DNA of 64,000 nucleotides from an uncultured Fibrobacter sp. GTDB lineage: Bacteria; Fibrobacterota; Fibrobacteria; Fibrobacterales; Fibrobacteraceae. The notes below the pieces were generated by a model. It was not told where the DNA came from, ran no database searches, and worked only from the letters and a program-made list of their open reading frames with translations. The translations under genes were made by a program, and so were the position numbers. The DNA lies in contig CAMKMX010000004.1 of NCBI GenBank assembly GCA_946414025.1, forward strand, positions 1-64,000. The letters are read 5' to 3'. Below are positions 1-7,785 of the stretch, piece after piece. Each line of letters starts with the position of its first letter. Position 1 is the first letter of the stretch.

Positions 1-221
1 TTCACCACAGGCTTGTTTTAATCCACCCGTTCCCTAACGGCAATGGTAGAATTTCGCGACTGATGGCCGACCTGCTCATGCAGCAACTTGGCGAGCCGCG
101 GCTCTACTGGGGTGACGCTAGCCTGACCGACATTACGGATTTACGAAAGAAGTACATTGATGCGCTTCATGCCGCCGATTCCGGGGATTATACAGAACTG
201 ATTAAGTTCGTGACAACATAA
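1..221 (+). CDS. Fic-domain protein, C-terminal fragment (cut by window edge; mobile mystery protein B-like)
   Basis: The frame is open from base 3 to the TAA at 219-221, giving 72 residues. It contains HPFPNGNGRISR, the Fic active-site loop (HPFx[DN]GNGRxxR) with the catalytic His and the phosphate-binding Asn/Gly/Arg. Fic enzymes transfer AMP or other nucleotide moieties to target proteins. The continuation RLMADLLMQQLGEPRLYWG resembles the small Fic-family group named mobile mystery protein B, usually paired with an HTH partner (protein A). That partner would lie upstream, outside the window. The Fic call is firm; the subfamily is inferred from memory of the family. Confidence 0.8.
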   Translation, partial: HHRLVLIHPFPNGNGRISRLMADLLMQQLGEPRLYWGDASLTDITDLRKKYIDALHAADSGDYTELIKFVTT

Positions 222-287
222 AAGCTACTTGCGAGCCCGCATAACTAAAGGTATATTCAGAAAGAAGTCTTGTAAAGGAGGCATTTG

Positions 288-710
288 ATGAACAATCTAA
301 AAACCAAACACATACTTGGTTGGATGCTTTTTTGCACGATTATGCCAATCATTCCCATAGTAAGTTATTTTGTATTTTTAGATCACTCGCACATGAGAGA
401 TGGAGGCCTATTATTAATCTATCCTGGACTTGCAGTACTACTCGTCATCCCTTTGAGTCTGCTGAATTTATTCCTTTTCAAGAAAAATCTAAATACCGAT
501 GTGGCCAAACGGATTGCAACAATTCCCTTTGGGTTCAGCATCGTTTGCTCAGGGACACTTTTCTATATAATGATTCGGTTTATTTTGAGCAGCAATTACG
601 GTGCCACCTTCATGCCGGTATTCATCACCGCCATTTATCATGTTATTGCATTCAAGGCGATTTTCTGGTTCAGGAATAAAATTGATCAGAACGCATCAAC
701 CGACTCCTGA
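288..710 (+). CDS. Small four-helix integral membrane protein, unknown function
   Basis: 140 residues starting MNNLKTK. The ATG at 288 is preferred over the TTG at 285 because an AAAGGAGG ribosome site lies at 275-282, about 5 bases upstream of it. Four hydrophobic stretches (about residues 10-30, 37-60, 75-98 and 107-128) are separated by short charged loops, and the tail is polar. No motif is recognised. The gene is AT-richer than the housekeeping genes of the window. It lies 9 bases before the L,D-transpeptidase gene on the same strand, so the two may be co-transcribed. Confidence 0.65.
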   Translation: MNNLKTKHILGWMLFCTIMPIIPIVSYFVFLDHSHMRDGGLLLIYPGLAVLLVIPLSLLNLFLFKKNLNTDVAKRIATIPFGFSIVCSGTLFYIMIRFILSSNYGATFMPVFITAIYHVIAFKAIFWFRNKIDQNASTDS

Positions 711-719
711 TTTCAACCC

Positions 720-1160
720 ATGCTCACCTCACCCATCGACAACATCCTCGTAGAAAAAGCGAAACGCCAAATGCACCTGCGCAACGGCGAGAACATCGTC
801 AAGACTTACAGAATTTCTTTGGGCAAGAATCCTGTGGGAGCGAAAGTCAAATCCGGTGACAACAAGACGCCCGAAGGCGACTACACCATCGTGCTTCACA
901 ACCCTAAAAGCAAGTTCCATTTATCGCTCCGAATTTCGTACCCGAACGCGGAACAAGTCAAAGCCGCGAAAGAAGGCAATTACGAACCCGGCGGCGACAT
1001 CATGATCCACGGCTTCCCGAATAAGGTTCCCGCGTTTCTCTTTAAATTTTGGCACAAGTGGAAAGACTGGACCGCCGGTTGCATCGCCGTCACGAACGAC
1101 GAAATCGAAGAAATATACGCTGCCGTCAAGGACGGCACTCCGATAACCGTCAGGCCTTAG
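720..1160 (+). CDS. L,D-transpeptidase (YkuD catalytic domain), no signal peptide
   Basis: 146 residues made almost entirely of a YkuD domain. The signature is His97-Gly98 in IMIHGFPN, followed by TAGCIAV with the predicted nucleophile Cys121 (family pattern HG...[ST]xGC[IV]). Such enzymes form 3-3 peptidoglycan cross-links or attach proteins to peptidoglycan. No signal peptide or membrane segment is visible, which is odd for a periplasmic enzyme. It may be exported another way, or the function may have diverged. The last 126 bases (1035-1160) are about 88% identical to a truncated second copy at 3981-4106. Confidence 0.85.
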   Translation: MLTSPIDNILVEKAKRQMHLRNGENIVKTYRISLGKNPVGAKVKSGDNKTPEGDYTIVLHNPKSKFHLSLRISYPNAEQVKAAKEGNYEPGGDIMIHGFPNKVPAFLFKFWHKWKDWTAGCIAVTNDEIEEIYAAVKDGTPITVRP

Positions 1161-1217
1161 AGTGCCGGGTAAACATTCGCATCCCGGGAATCACACATGG
1201 TCCGCAGCCTCGTTTTT

Positions 1218-1847
1218 CTAGTCAGAATGTGATGTCAGTTCTTCACAAGGAGCGGGCAAAGGTTCATTCATCAGCGTAAAAACAATGTCTTGCCACCCAT
1301 AGATAAACGTTCCCATCTCAATAGGAAGTTCCAAATACAACGAACGTAGATTTAATGTAACCGTACCATTTCCAAATTCACCCCCATCCGAGATAGTCCA
1401 GGTTCCACTATCATCGCGCAGCCTAGAATAAGTAATGCCTTCAGGCCTAATTTCAACCTGATTTTTGGTCATCACAAAAGAATCGTCGTCAAACAAATAA
1501 AGAGCATACACAAAAACTTTCGTGGTGTCATGAACGTATTCAATTTGGGCTTTTGCCTTATACCATGCCACCACATTTTTTGATTCATAGTCCTTTAGAA
1601 AAATAGCGGGAAGAGTGTCGGCTACATTTTTTGCATAGGCGACGACACGCTCTACATCAACTTTACCCTCAGAATTCAGGAAAGAGCCCTGATGAGTTCC
1701 TTCATCTTCGATGTTAGCGTCATCATCTATAATTTCAGGCGATTTACCCGTTTCGCTGGTTTCCGGTCCCTTATCCACCCCAGAGTCTTCGCAACCAACG
1801 AAAGCCCCCATAAAAATCACCAAAGCAAGAAAGAAAAAATATTTCAT
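1218..1847 (-). CDS. Predicted lipoprotein, unknown function
   Basis: 209 residues from the ATG at 1845-1847 (MKYFFFLALVIFMGAFVGC). The short basic N-terminus, hydrophobic core and lipobox-like FVGC with Cys18 indicate signal peptidase II processing. Two further in-frame ATGs lie 9 and 18 bases upstream, but they would place extra residues before the signal. The mature part begins with an acidic, disordered stretch (about residues 20-50), followed by a mixed region with beta-rich segments and many aromatic residues. No family was recognised. It is convergent with the L,D-transpeptidase gene and AT-richer than the surrounding core genes. Confidence 0.6.
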   Translation of the reverse strand: MKYFFFLALVIFMGAFVGCEDSGVDKGPETSETGKSPEIIDDDANIEDEGTHQGSFLNSEGKVDVERVVAYAKNVADTLPAIFLKDYESKNVVAWYKAKAQIEYVHDTTKVFVYALYLFDDDSFVMTKNQVEIRPEGITYSRLRDDSGTWTISDGGEFGNGTVTLNLRSLYLELPIEMGTFIYGWQDIVFTLMNEPLPAPCEELTSHSD

Positions 1848-2030
1848 AATAAACATAATATACATAAGCCTTGGCGCTTTTTGTATGGTATTGTTTGCAC
1901 TTTTGTAAAAAAGTATGTATTCAGAGCGTATTCAAAAACGGCTGCACAACACAGTCCATAGAAATTTTCGCATTAAAGAAAATGACTTCGGGTTTTAGGG
2001 CGGCACCTCCCCCTCCTCTTTCAAAAACAT

Positions 2031-2056
2031 CCAGGTTAAAAGCCTGGGCGTTTTTT
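2031..2056 (+). terminator. Possible rho-independent terminator
   Basis: CCAGG-TTAAAAG-CCTGG forms a 5-bp stem followed by GCG and six T residues on the plus strand. No plus-strand gene is recognised directly upstream (1866-2030), so it may be left over from rearrangement, or belong to an unrecognised transcript. Confidence 0.35.
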
Positions 2057-2092
2057 ATATTCTACCACATGAGACTTGCAAAGATTACGCGA

Positions 2093-2728
2093 ATGAAACG
2101 AAAAGCACTTGCCATTAGTGTAATGATTCTTTGTTGTTGGGCCTGCTGCGGTTTTTTCTGCACAAGCCAGTGGGATTTATACCGGAGTTGCGGACTACAA
2201 ATACATATAGAGCCACCCGAAAATTCCGATTCTGTTCATATTTCCGTATACAACGATGGGACTATCTATCATTTGTTTCGAGATACACTAATCCACCCCA
2301 AATCCAATCCTGCAGATTCTTTCAGAAGCCTAGAAGTATACGAGAACGAAGTCGACTTAAAGGCTTCGGACTGGGAGTATGGCAAGTTTTTTATGGCAGA
2401 AACCGTTTTCTGCGGAGACAAAAAGACAATATTCCCCGTAGTCTCGCTCAATGTCCGTAAAGGAAGAACTTCTGCCTGGATTGAAACCTTTTACTCTACG
2501 GAAAGTAACTACTTGTCTTCTGTGCACGAACACTTCGACTATGATTCGTCTTTACCGCCAGATTATGATTTTACCTCTATTGACGAGGATTCCACGTACT
2601 ACATAGAACAGCGTTTCGTTCCCATTGTGAACGATTGTGGTATAGACTCCACGTATTTCATCGAAATTGAATATACAGAACTATGCCATAAACAAAGTGA
2701 TAATGCTCCGCCATGGCCTTTTGATTAG
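2093..2728 (+). CDS. Hypothetical exported protein
   Basis: 211 residues from the ATG at 2093 (MKRKALAISVMILCCWACCG). The basic start and Cys-rich hydrophobic core look like a signal peptide or lipoprotein leader, but a clean lipobox cannot be fixed. The ATG at 2069 would add eight residues. No strong ribosome site is visible at either. The mature part contains pairs of Asp/Glu and aromatic residues and conserved-looking Cys residues (around ILCG and NDCGID). No family is recognised. It is followed after 11 bases by another exported-protein gene, so the two probably form one unit. Confidence 0.5.
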   Translation: MKRKALAISVMILCCWACCGFFCTSQWDLYRSCGLQIHIEPPENSDSVHISVYNDGTIYHLFRDTLIHPKSNPADSFRSLEVYENEVDLKASDWEYGKFFMAETVFCGDKKTIFPVVSLNVRKGRTSAWIETFYSTESNYLSSVHEHFDYDSSLPPDYDFTSIDEDSTYYIEQRFVPIVNDCGIDSTYFIEIEYTELCHKQSDNAPPWPFD

Positions 2729-2739
2729 CGGTTAAGTAA

Positions 2740-3975
2740 ATGAAGGCGACCTTCCTAATCATATTTGTTCTAGTTGCGCAAGTTCTTGCGGACTCCCCAC
2801 ACATGTATTTTGACGGTGTTGATCCGGAAGAATACGAATCGAGCATTGACTCAATGCCGATCATAGCGGATTCCGTTACAAAACTCTTTTCTCTGCCAGA
2901 CTCATCCTTAATACACGCTGCAACAGACGCATATTCTTTTGAAGCGGTTTTTAACCCCTTCCGGGACAGCCTTATTCTTTTTTATGCGGAACACCCCGAA
3001 GAACCGTTGGATTCACTTCGGCAAGAGGTTTTGCTTCATTGGTCATGCCGGTACCTGCTACGTTGTTCTTCCCGAAAGCCAATAGGGAGCGGCTTTTACT
3101 TATCGCGAGGGCAATTTCAATTTTTTGACGACAATAACGAAGAAGGAATCGACCTAATTCTTCCAATCATTCCTGATACATCGTACTACTGGATATACCT
3201 TGAGCAAAAGCAGCATATCGATTCAACGGTAGCACTACAAAAACCGAATGTCCGCCATAAGGTACAAAGTGCACTCTCGCAACTAACATACCGGATGAAG
3301 CGGGATTCTTTATCAAAAAAAGAACGTAGGAAACTCGTACAACTTATGGACCGGCAAATCGACTCCGTTGCAATGGACTACCATCTGGGATTGTACGGGA
3401 GTTCTCAGTTAAGGCATTATGCATCACGTCGAATATTCGCAATGGACCTTTCTTTTTTTATGGCGATGCCCACCATTGACGAGTCCTTCAACAAAATCAG
3501 GTTCTACGGCGGGGACATTACCGCAAAGGCAATAACGTCAAAAGGGGACTTCGGTTTAGGATTTAGCGTCGGCTTCGGAAAAAACGAAGGAGACGACATC
3601 CGCTACGAAGACATCTACCACAAGGGCGGGGAAACCGCAAGCGGTGTAGCTCCATACATCAGCTACGGCTATCCGGTTTTCGACAATACGGATCATAGGA
3701 TTATCCCTACGGTCAAATTATGCTACTACAGCGGTAGTTCCGGAGACGAATCGATTCCGGCAGAAGACGATACACACAAGCAGTTTTTCTATTCCTTGGG
3801 ATTTCGTTACGAATACACCGTCAATGCCCCCGCCGACAAAGAGGACTATCGTGAAGGGCTCCTGCATGACGCCGTTTTCGCGACAATCAATTTCGGTTTC
3901 GATGTAAACATGTATGCCGCCGATGTCATCGCCATCAGGGCATTTGTCGGGCTTGGCTTGGGACTCTTTAAGTAA
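2740..3975 (+). CDS. Hypothetical exported protein, possible outer-membrane C-terminal domain
   Basis: 411 residues with a clear signal peptide (MKATFLIIFVLVAQVLA, cleavage near ADS). The N-terminal half is mixed and includes a basic helix-rich stretch around residues 180-215. The C-terminal part (about 245-411) has alternating hydrophobic and polar segments with many Gly and aromatic residues, ending LGLGLFK. This suggests a beta-barrel or membrane-associated beta domain. No family is recognised. It is probably in one operon with the preceding gene. Its stop codon lies only 5 bases before the truncated transpeptidase copy, so a rearrangement breakpoint lies at its 3' end. Confidence 0.55.
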   Translation: MKATFLIIFVLVAQVLADSPHMYFDGVDPEEYESSIDSMPIIADSVTKLFSLPDSSLIHAATDAYSFEAVFNPFRDSLILFYAEHPEEPLDSLRQEVLLHWSCRYLLRCSSRKPIGSGFYLSRGQFQFFDDNNEEGIDLILPIIPDTSYYWIYLEQKQHIDSTVALQKPNVRHKVQSALSQLTYRMKRDSLSKKERRKLVQLMDRQIDSVAMDYHLGLYGSSQLRHYASRRIFAMDLSFFMAMPTIDESFNKIRFYGGDITAKAITSKGDFGLGFSVGFGKNEGDDIRYEDIYHKGGETASGVAPYISYGYPVFDNTDHRIIPTVKLCYYSGSSGDESIPAEDDTHKQFFYSLGFRYEYTVNAPADKEDYREGLLHDAVFATINFGFDVNMYAADVIAIRAFVGLGLGLFK

Positions 3976-3980
3976 AAAGA

Positions 3981-4106
3981 TTCCTCTTTAAGTTCTGGCA
4001 CAAGTGGAAAGACTGGACTGCCGGTTGTATCGCCGTCACCAACGACGAAATTGAAGAAATCTACGAAGCCGTCAAAGACGGAACTCCGATAACCATCAAG
4101 CCCTAG
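3981..4106 (+). pseudogene. Truncated 3' end of a second L,D-transpeptidase gene
   Basis: The in-frame stretch of 41 codons plus TAG matches codons 106-146 of the gene at 720-1160, including the TAGCIAV active-site segment with its Cys. By hand count there are 15 mismatches in 126 bases. Only three residues differ (Ala to Glu, Val to Ile, Arg to Lys), so most substitutions are synonymous. The source was therefore a functional paralog before truncation. Similarity ends abruptly at 3981, 5 bases after the previous stop. There is no start codon or 5' part. Confidence 0.85.
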
Positions 4107-4107
4107 A

Positions 4108-4245
4108 AGGTCGGGTTTTAGGGCGGAGCCCTAGGCGAAGGGGTAGCGGAAGATGCATGGAAATCCCCGCCTGCGCGGGGATGACAAGAAAAAACGCAGG
4201 GATGACATGCAGCAGAAGTCAGGGGAAGGCTTTCCCTTACCCCAT
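4108..4245. repeat. GC-rich composite palindromic repeat
   Basis: The gap after the transpeptidase fragment holds, in order: GGGCGGAGCCC (about 4121-4131), a stretch at 4129-4150 that recurs exactly in inverted orientation inside the coding region at 40137-40158, ATCCCCGCCTGCGCGGGGAT (about 4157-4176) followed by GACAAG, a second GGGATGACA word, and GGGGAAGGCTTTCCC. The same word order or its reverse occurs at 33040-33215, 38310-38425 and 40094-40187. Confidence 0.7.
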
Positions 4246-4268
4246 ATACTTCGACTTATACCCAGCAT

Positions 4269-4868
4269 CTACCCCAGTCGTTTGTTCACCACTTCCCAGT
4301 TGACAATGCTCCACAGTGCCTTGAGGTAATCCGGACGGCGGTTGCGGTAGTCGATGTAGTAGGCATGTTCCCACACGTCGAAGGTCAGCAGCGGCTTGAG
4401 ACCCTTGGTGAGCGGGTTCTGGGCGTTGCCTTCCTGCGTAATCACGAGCTTGCCCGAAGCATCGGCGGAGAGCCAGACCCAGCCGGAACCGAAGAGGCCT
4501 GCGCCCTTCGCCTGGAATTCTTCCTGGAACTTTTCGAAGGAGCCGAAGTCGCGGGCGATGGCTTCGGCAATCTTGCCCGAGGGGGCGTTGCCGGCCTTCG
4601 GGGCGGCAAACTGCAAGAAGTACATGGAGTGGTTCAGGAACTGGCCCGCGTTGTTGAAAACGCCGCCTTCGGAGGTTTTCACGATGTCTTCGAGGGACTT
4701 GCCTTCGAAGGCGCTGCCCGGAAGCGCCGCGTTCAGGTTGTTCAGGTAGGTCTGCAGGTGCTTGCCGTAGTGGAACTCGATGGTTTCGGCGCTGAGGGCG
4801 GGGGCCAGGTCCGCCGACGCATACGGGAGGGCGGGCATTTCAAACTTTCCGTTTTTCTGTTCGGTCAT
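4269..4868 (-). CDS. sodB: Superoxide dismutase, Fe/Mn type
   Basis: 199 residues, the usual family length. It dismutates superoxide to oxygen and hydrogen peroxide in the cytoplasm. The four metal ligands are in place: His33 (FHYGKH), His80 (FLNHSMYF), Asp164 and His168 (DVWEHAYY, the family signature). The Gly/Gln pattern around FNNAGQFLNH and DYRNRR is closer to the Fe-type enzyme, but the metal cannot be fixed from sequence. An AAGGAGA ribosome site precedes the ATG. A 6-bp-stem hairpin (4882-4896) and a heptamer-repeat array fill its 5' region. Confidence 0.95.
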   Translation of the reverse strand: MTEQKNGKFEMPALPYASADLAPALSAETIEFHYGKHLQTYLNNLNAALPGSAFEGKSLEDIVKTSEGGVFNNAGQFLNHSMYFLQFAAPKAGNAPSGKIAEAIARDFGSFEKFQEEFQAKGAGLFGSGWVWLSADASGKLVITQEGNAQNPLTKGLKPLLTFDVWEHAYYIDYRNRRPDYLKALWSIVNWEVVNKRLG

Positions 4869-4881
4869 TGTGTCTCCTTTT

Positions 4882-4970
4882 CGCGGCTACGCCGCGGTGT
4901 GAGGTGTGAAATGTGAGATGTGTAGTGAGTAATTTTAATTTCACATTACACACTCCACATTACACATCAA
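4882..4970. repeat. Hairpin plus 7-bp-period repeat array (inverted arms)
   Basis: CGCGGC-TAC-GCCGCG (4882-4896) is followed by degenerate heptamers TGTGAGG, TGTGAAA, TGTGAGA, TGTGTAG, TGAGTAA. After an AT spacer come the opposite-strand words TTTCACA, TTACACA, CTCCACA, TTACACA. The arms are roughly complementary and fill the space between the sodB 5' region and the stop codon of the DUF1343 gene. Related arrays occur at six other gaps. Confidence 0.75.
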
Positions 4971-6068
4971 TTAAATGCTTGTCTCTATATAGTCTCGCCT
5001 AAACGTGCCGTTGCCGAGCAAAATGTCAATGGGCAACTTCTTGAACTCATATTCGTAGGGCGGCTGCTTCCAGGCGAAATCCTTCGGGTACTCGTTGAAA
5101 ATGTACTGCAACAACTTCACCGCCATGTCAAAACTACGGAACTTGTCGCGGTCCAGCACGTGAATCTGCGCGCCCCCGCAAATCTGGCCCGCGCCCTTGT
5201 GGAACGTGGGCTGGAAGTAATTCTCGCGGAAGTACACACCGGGAAGCTTGAGTCCGTTCATGTACTTGCATAGCTTTACGGCATCGATAAACGGGGCGCC
5301 GAAAATCTCGAAGGGGCGGGTTGTGCCGCGACCTTCGCTCACGTTGGTGGCCTCGAACAGGCACATGCCGGGGTAAACAATGGCGGTATCGAGGGTCGGC
5401 ATGTTGGGGCTGGGCAGAATCCACGGAAGTCCCGTCTGGTCGTACCACATCTTTTTGTCGTAGCCTTCCATGCCCAGTACGTAGAGTTCGCACTTGGGGA
5501 AGCGTTCTTCCTTGAACTGCACCGCCAGTTCGCCGATGGTTTTTGCATGGCGCGTGCGGATGCTGTGGAGACCCACGAAGCTGGTGTAATTCAGGTCAAG
5601 CACCGGGCCTTCTTCGTCAATGCAGTTGATGGGGTTCGGGCGGTCCACCACAATCACGGGGATTTCCGCCTTCTCGCATGCCTTCATACAAAGGAACAGC
5701 GTCCAGATGAACGTGTAGTAGCGGGCGCCAACGTCCTGCAGGTCTACAAGCATCATGTCCACGTGGCTGAGCATCTCGGGCGTGGGTTCGCGGTGTTCGC
5801 CGTACAGGCTATAGACGGGAATGCCCAGTTCGGGGTCGGTGTAGCCCTCCCATTCGATCATGTTGTCTTGTGTGTGGCCCTTGATGCCGTGCTGCGGGCC
5901 AAAGAGCGCCGAAAGCTTGAACAGCTTGCCGTCGTATTCCTTGAGGAGGTCAAGAGTGTAATGCAGGTCCGGGAGTACCGAAGCCGGGTGGAGGACAGCG
6001 CCGAGGCGCTTGCCCTTGAGGCTAGCGGGGAAAGTTTTTTCGAAACGGGAGAGTGCGAGAGAGACCAT
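4971..6068 (-). CDS. DUF1343 / NamZ-family exo-beta-N-acetylmuramidase-like protein
   Basis: 365 residues. The segments LFGPQHGIKGHTQDN, PVYSLYGEHREPT, MMLVDLQDVGARYYTF and VVDRPNPI match the DUF1343 family (PF07075), whose characterised member NamZ removes terminal N-acetylmuramic acid from peptidoglycan fragments. No signal peptide is visible, so it would act in the cytoplasm on recycled muropeptides unless the start is wrong. The ATG at 6068 is preceded directly by heptamer repeats and no ribosome site is seen. The family is clear; the substrate is inferred from it. Confidence 0.85.
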   Translation of the reverse strand: MVSLALSRFEKTFPASLKGKRLGAVLHPASVLPDLHYTLDLLKEYDGKLFKLSALFGPQHGIKGHTQDNMIEWEGYTDPELGIPVYSLYGEHREPTPEMLSHVDMMLVDLQDVGARYYTFIWTLFLCMKACEKAEIPVIVVDRPNPINCIDEEGPVLDLNYTSFVGLHSIRTRHAKTIGELAVQFKEERFPKCELYVLGMEGYDKKMWYDQTGLPWILPSPNMPTLDTAIVYPGMCLFEATNVSEGRGTTRPFEIFGAPFIDAVKLCKYMNGLKLPGVYFRENYFQPTFHKGAGQICGGAQIHVLDRDKFRSFDMAVKLLQYIFNEYPKDFAWKQPPYEYEFKKLPIDILLGNGTFRRDYIETSI

Positions 6069-6175
6069 ATGATAGGGGATAGGATTTAGGATCTAGGGGT
6101 TAGGAATGTGGTGTGTGAGGTGTGGGTTTACAAGATGTGTTAAAAGTTAAGAATTAAGAGTTAGGGAATGGGCGG
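6069..6175. repeat. 7-bp-period repeat arrays (GATAGGG, GTGTGAG and TTAAGAA types)
   Basis: Read on the plus strand, the bases upstream of the DUF1343 start divide into heptamers GATAGGG, GATAGGA, TTTAGGA, TCTAGGG, GTTAGGA, then GTGTGAG/GTGTGGG words, then TTAAGAA, TTAAGAG, TTAGGGA. Three heptamer families therefore sit side by side in one gap. Confidence 0.6.
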
Positions 6176-6315
6176 CCATTTCAAGAAAGGTCTTTCTAAA
6201 GCCGGGTTTAAGAAATTTTTACCCCAGAGGGGAATATTTCCCTAAAAAATGACAAAAATGACAAGCGTATTTTTTTATTTTTCCCCCGTGAACAAAAAAA
6301 AGCAAAGGATAAATT

Positions 6316-6789
6316 ATGGCTTATTTGAACAAAGTGATGCTCATTGGCAATATTGGTAAGGACCCTGAATTCCGCATGAGCCAGACCGGTGGACGCAAGC
6401 GCGTCTCCTTCTCCCTCGCCACCAGCCGTCGTTACCGCGACAACAACGGCGAGCAGAAAGAACAGACCGACTGGCACAACATTGTGGGTTGGGGTAAAAC
6501 TGCCGACATTATCGAGCAGCTTGGCGTGCACAAGGGCATGAGCCTCTACGTAGAGGGCACCCTCACCAACCGCAGCTGGACCGACCAGAACGGTCAGAAG
6601 CGCTACGCTACCGAAGTCAACATGGACACCTTCCAGCTGCTGGGCCCCCGCACCCAGGGCGGTTCTCCCTCTTACCAGGGCGGCAACTCCTACCAGGGTA
6701 GCTCCAACAACTACAGCCAGCCTCAGGGCGGCGCTCCGGCATACGACGCGCCCATGCCCGAAGACGACGGCTCTGACCTTCCCTTCTAG
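6316..6789 (+). CDS. ssb: Single-stranded DNA-binding protein
   Basis: 157 residues. The N-terminal OB-fold (about 1-112) starts with MAYLNKVMLIGNIGKDPE and contains FSLATSRRY and DWHNIVGWGKTA, typical of bacterial SSB. A Gly/Ser/Gln/Tyr-rich flexible linker follows, and the acidic tip DDGSDLPF is the protein-interaction tail that recruits replication and repair proteins. It protects single-stranded DNA during replication and repair. An AAAGGA ribosome site lies upstream of the ATG. The next gene starts 3 bases after its stop, so they are probably co-transcribed. Confidence 0.96.
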   Translation: MAYLNKVMLIGNIGKDPEFRMSQTGGRKRVSFSLATSRRYRDNNGEQKEQTDWHNIVGWGKTADIIEQLGVHKGMSLYVEGTLTNRSWTDQNGQKRYATEVNMDTFQLLGPRTQGGSPSYQGGNSYQGSSNNYSQPQGGAPAYDAPMPEDDGSDLPF

Positions 6790-6792
6790 CCC

Positions 6793-7776
6793 ATGAACTC
6801 GGACGTAGCTGAAATTGCCCTGATGTACGTGCTCCCCCTGGGAGTCACGTTCATTACCATATTGCAGACGGCAGCCTCGGAATACCGCAGCCAGAAGCTG
6901 GCGGGGGCGTTCTTGTCCCTCATCGTCGTTGTCCTGGACTGCCTGTTCTACTTTAGCAAGAACTCCTTCATCGCCTACAACAACGACGGCGGGCTTCTGC
7001 TCGCCTTCGGGAGCCTGTTCTTTTTTGCGATTCTCTACGTAATCAAGAGCGACGAGACTCCGGCAAAGGTGGCAAACATCCTTTTTGCCGTGCTGATGCT
7101 TGCAGGAATTGTCGGAATTTCTTACTGGGATAGACCTACATTGGTCATTACCTCCCAGTATTCCGCAGCAGACATTGCCGCCCAGAACGCCATGTACCAG
7201 GACTACATTACCTCGTTCCAGAACGGGACCCCGACCAAGGCTACAAAAAGCAAGGTGACCGGAACCCAGATCAGGAACTCTGGCGCAACAGGCGAAAACG
7301 TGCAGGGCCAACGGCCTGCAAGGCCTGCCACTCTTTCCGAGGGCGCAAAGGCCCGACTGGAAAGCTACATGGACGAATCCCGCACCGTCATGAAGCGCAT
7401 GCAAGAGGTGGAATCGGCCATCAGCGGCTTTGGCAAACTGCCGCCAAATATTTCGGAAGCAGACCGCGAAGAGTGGAGCCGCAAGGCCCTCGCCATCAGC
7501 AACAATGCCATGGCCATCAACAAGAAGGCCTTGGGGCTATTCCACCCCCACGAATCCAGCGAAGCCCATGCCGAGCTGATTCAGGCCACCGAAAGCCTGC
7601 GTCTTGCGGCCTATTCCCTCTATACCTACACCCTTCAAGAAAACGCTGCTGACCAGAAAGCTCAACTGCAGCAGGCGAAGGAACAACTGGGTCAGTCCAA
7701 GATTTTCCTGGACCGCTTTATTGCGGCCATCCAGGGACTCCTTACAAACTACAAAGAACAACCAGAAGAAAACTAA
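6793..7776 (+). CDS. Membrane protein with C-terminal helical domain, unknown function
   Basis: 327 residues. Four N-terminal transmembrane helices (about residues 8-28, 38-57, 66-88 and 96-113) are followed by a soluble region of about 210 residues. That region is Ala/Gln/Glu/Lys-rich and predicted mostly helical, with possible coiled coil in 190-215 and 270-315. No family is recognised. It sits 3 bases after ssb and 9 bases before asd on the same strand, so it is likely transcribed with them, though nothing links it to DNA metabolism or amino-acid synthesis. Confidence 0.6.
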   Translation: MNSDVAEIALMYVLPLGVTFITILQTAASEYRSQKLAGAFLSLIVVVLDCLFYFSKNSFIAYNNDGGLLLAFGSLFFFAILYVIKSDETPAKVANILFAVLMLAGIVGISYWDRPTLVITSQYSAADIAAQNAMYQDYITSFQNGTPTKATKSKVTGTQIRNSGATGENVQGQRPARPATLSEGAKARLESYMDESRTVMKRMQEVESAISGFGKLPPNISEADREEWSRKALAISNNAMAINKKALGLFHPHESSEAHAELIQATESLRLAAYSLYTYTLQENAADQKAQLQQAKEQLGQSKIFLDRFIAAIQGLLTNYKEQPEEN

Positions 7777-7785
7777 AGGTTAATT

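Noticed and set aside
1866..2092. Upstream extension of the 2093 gene by up to 74 codons
   Set aside because: The upstream frame crosses a terminator-like hairpin and is Cys/Phe/Lys-rich without a signal; the Met at 2093 gives a normal leader.
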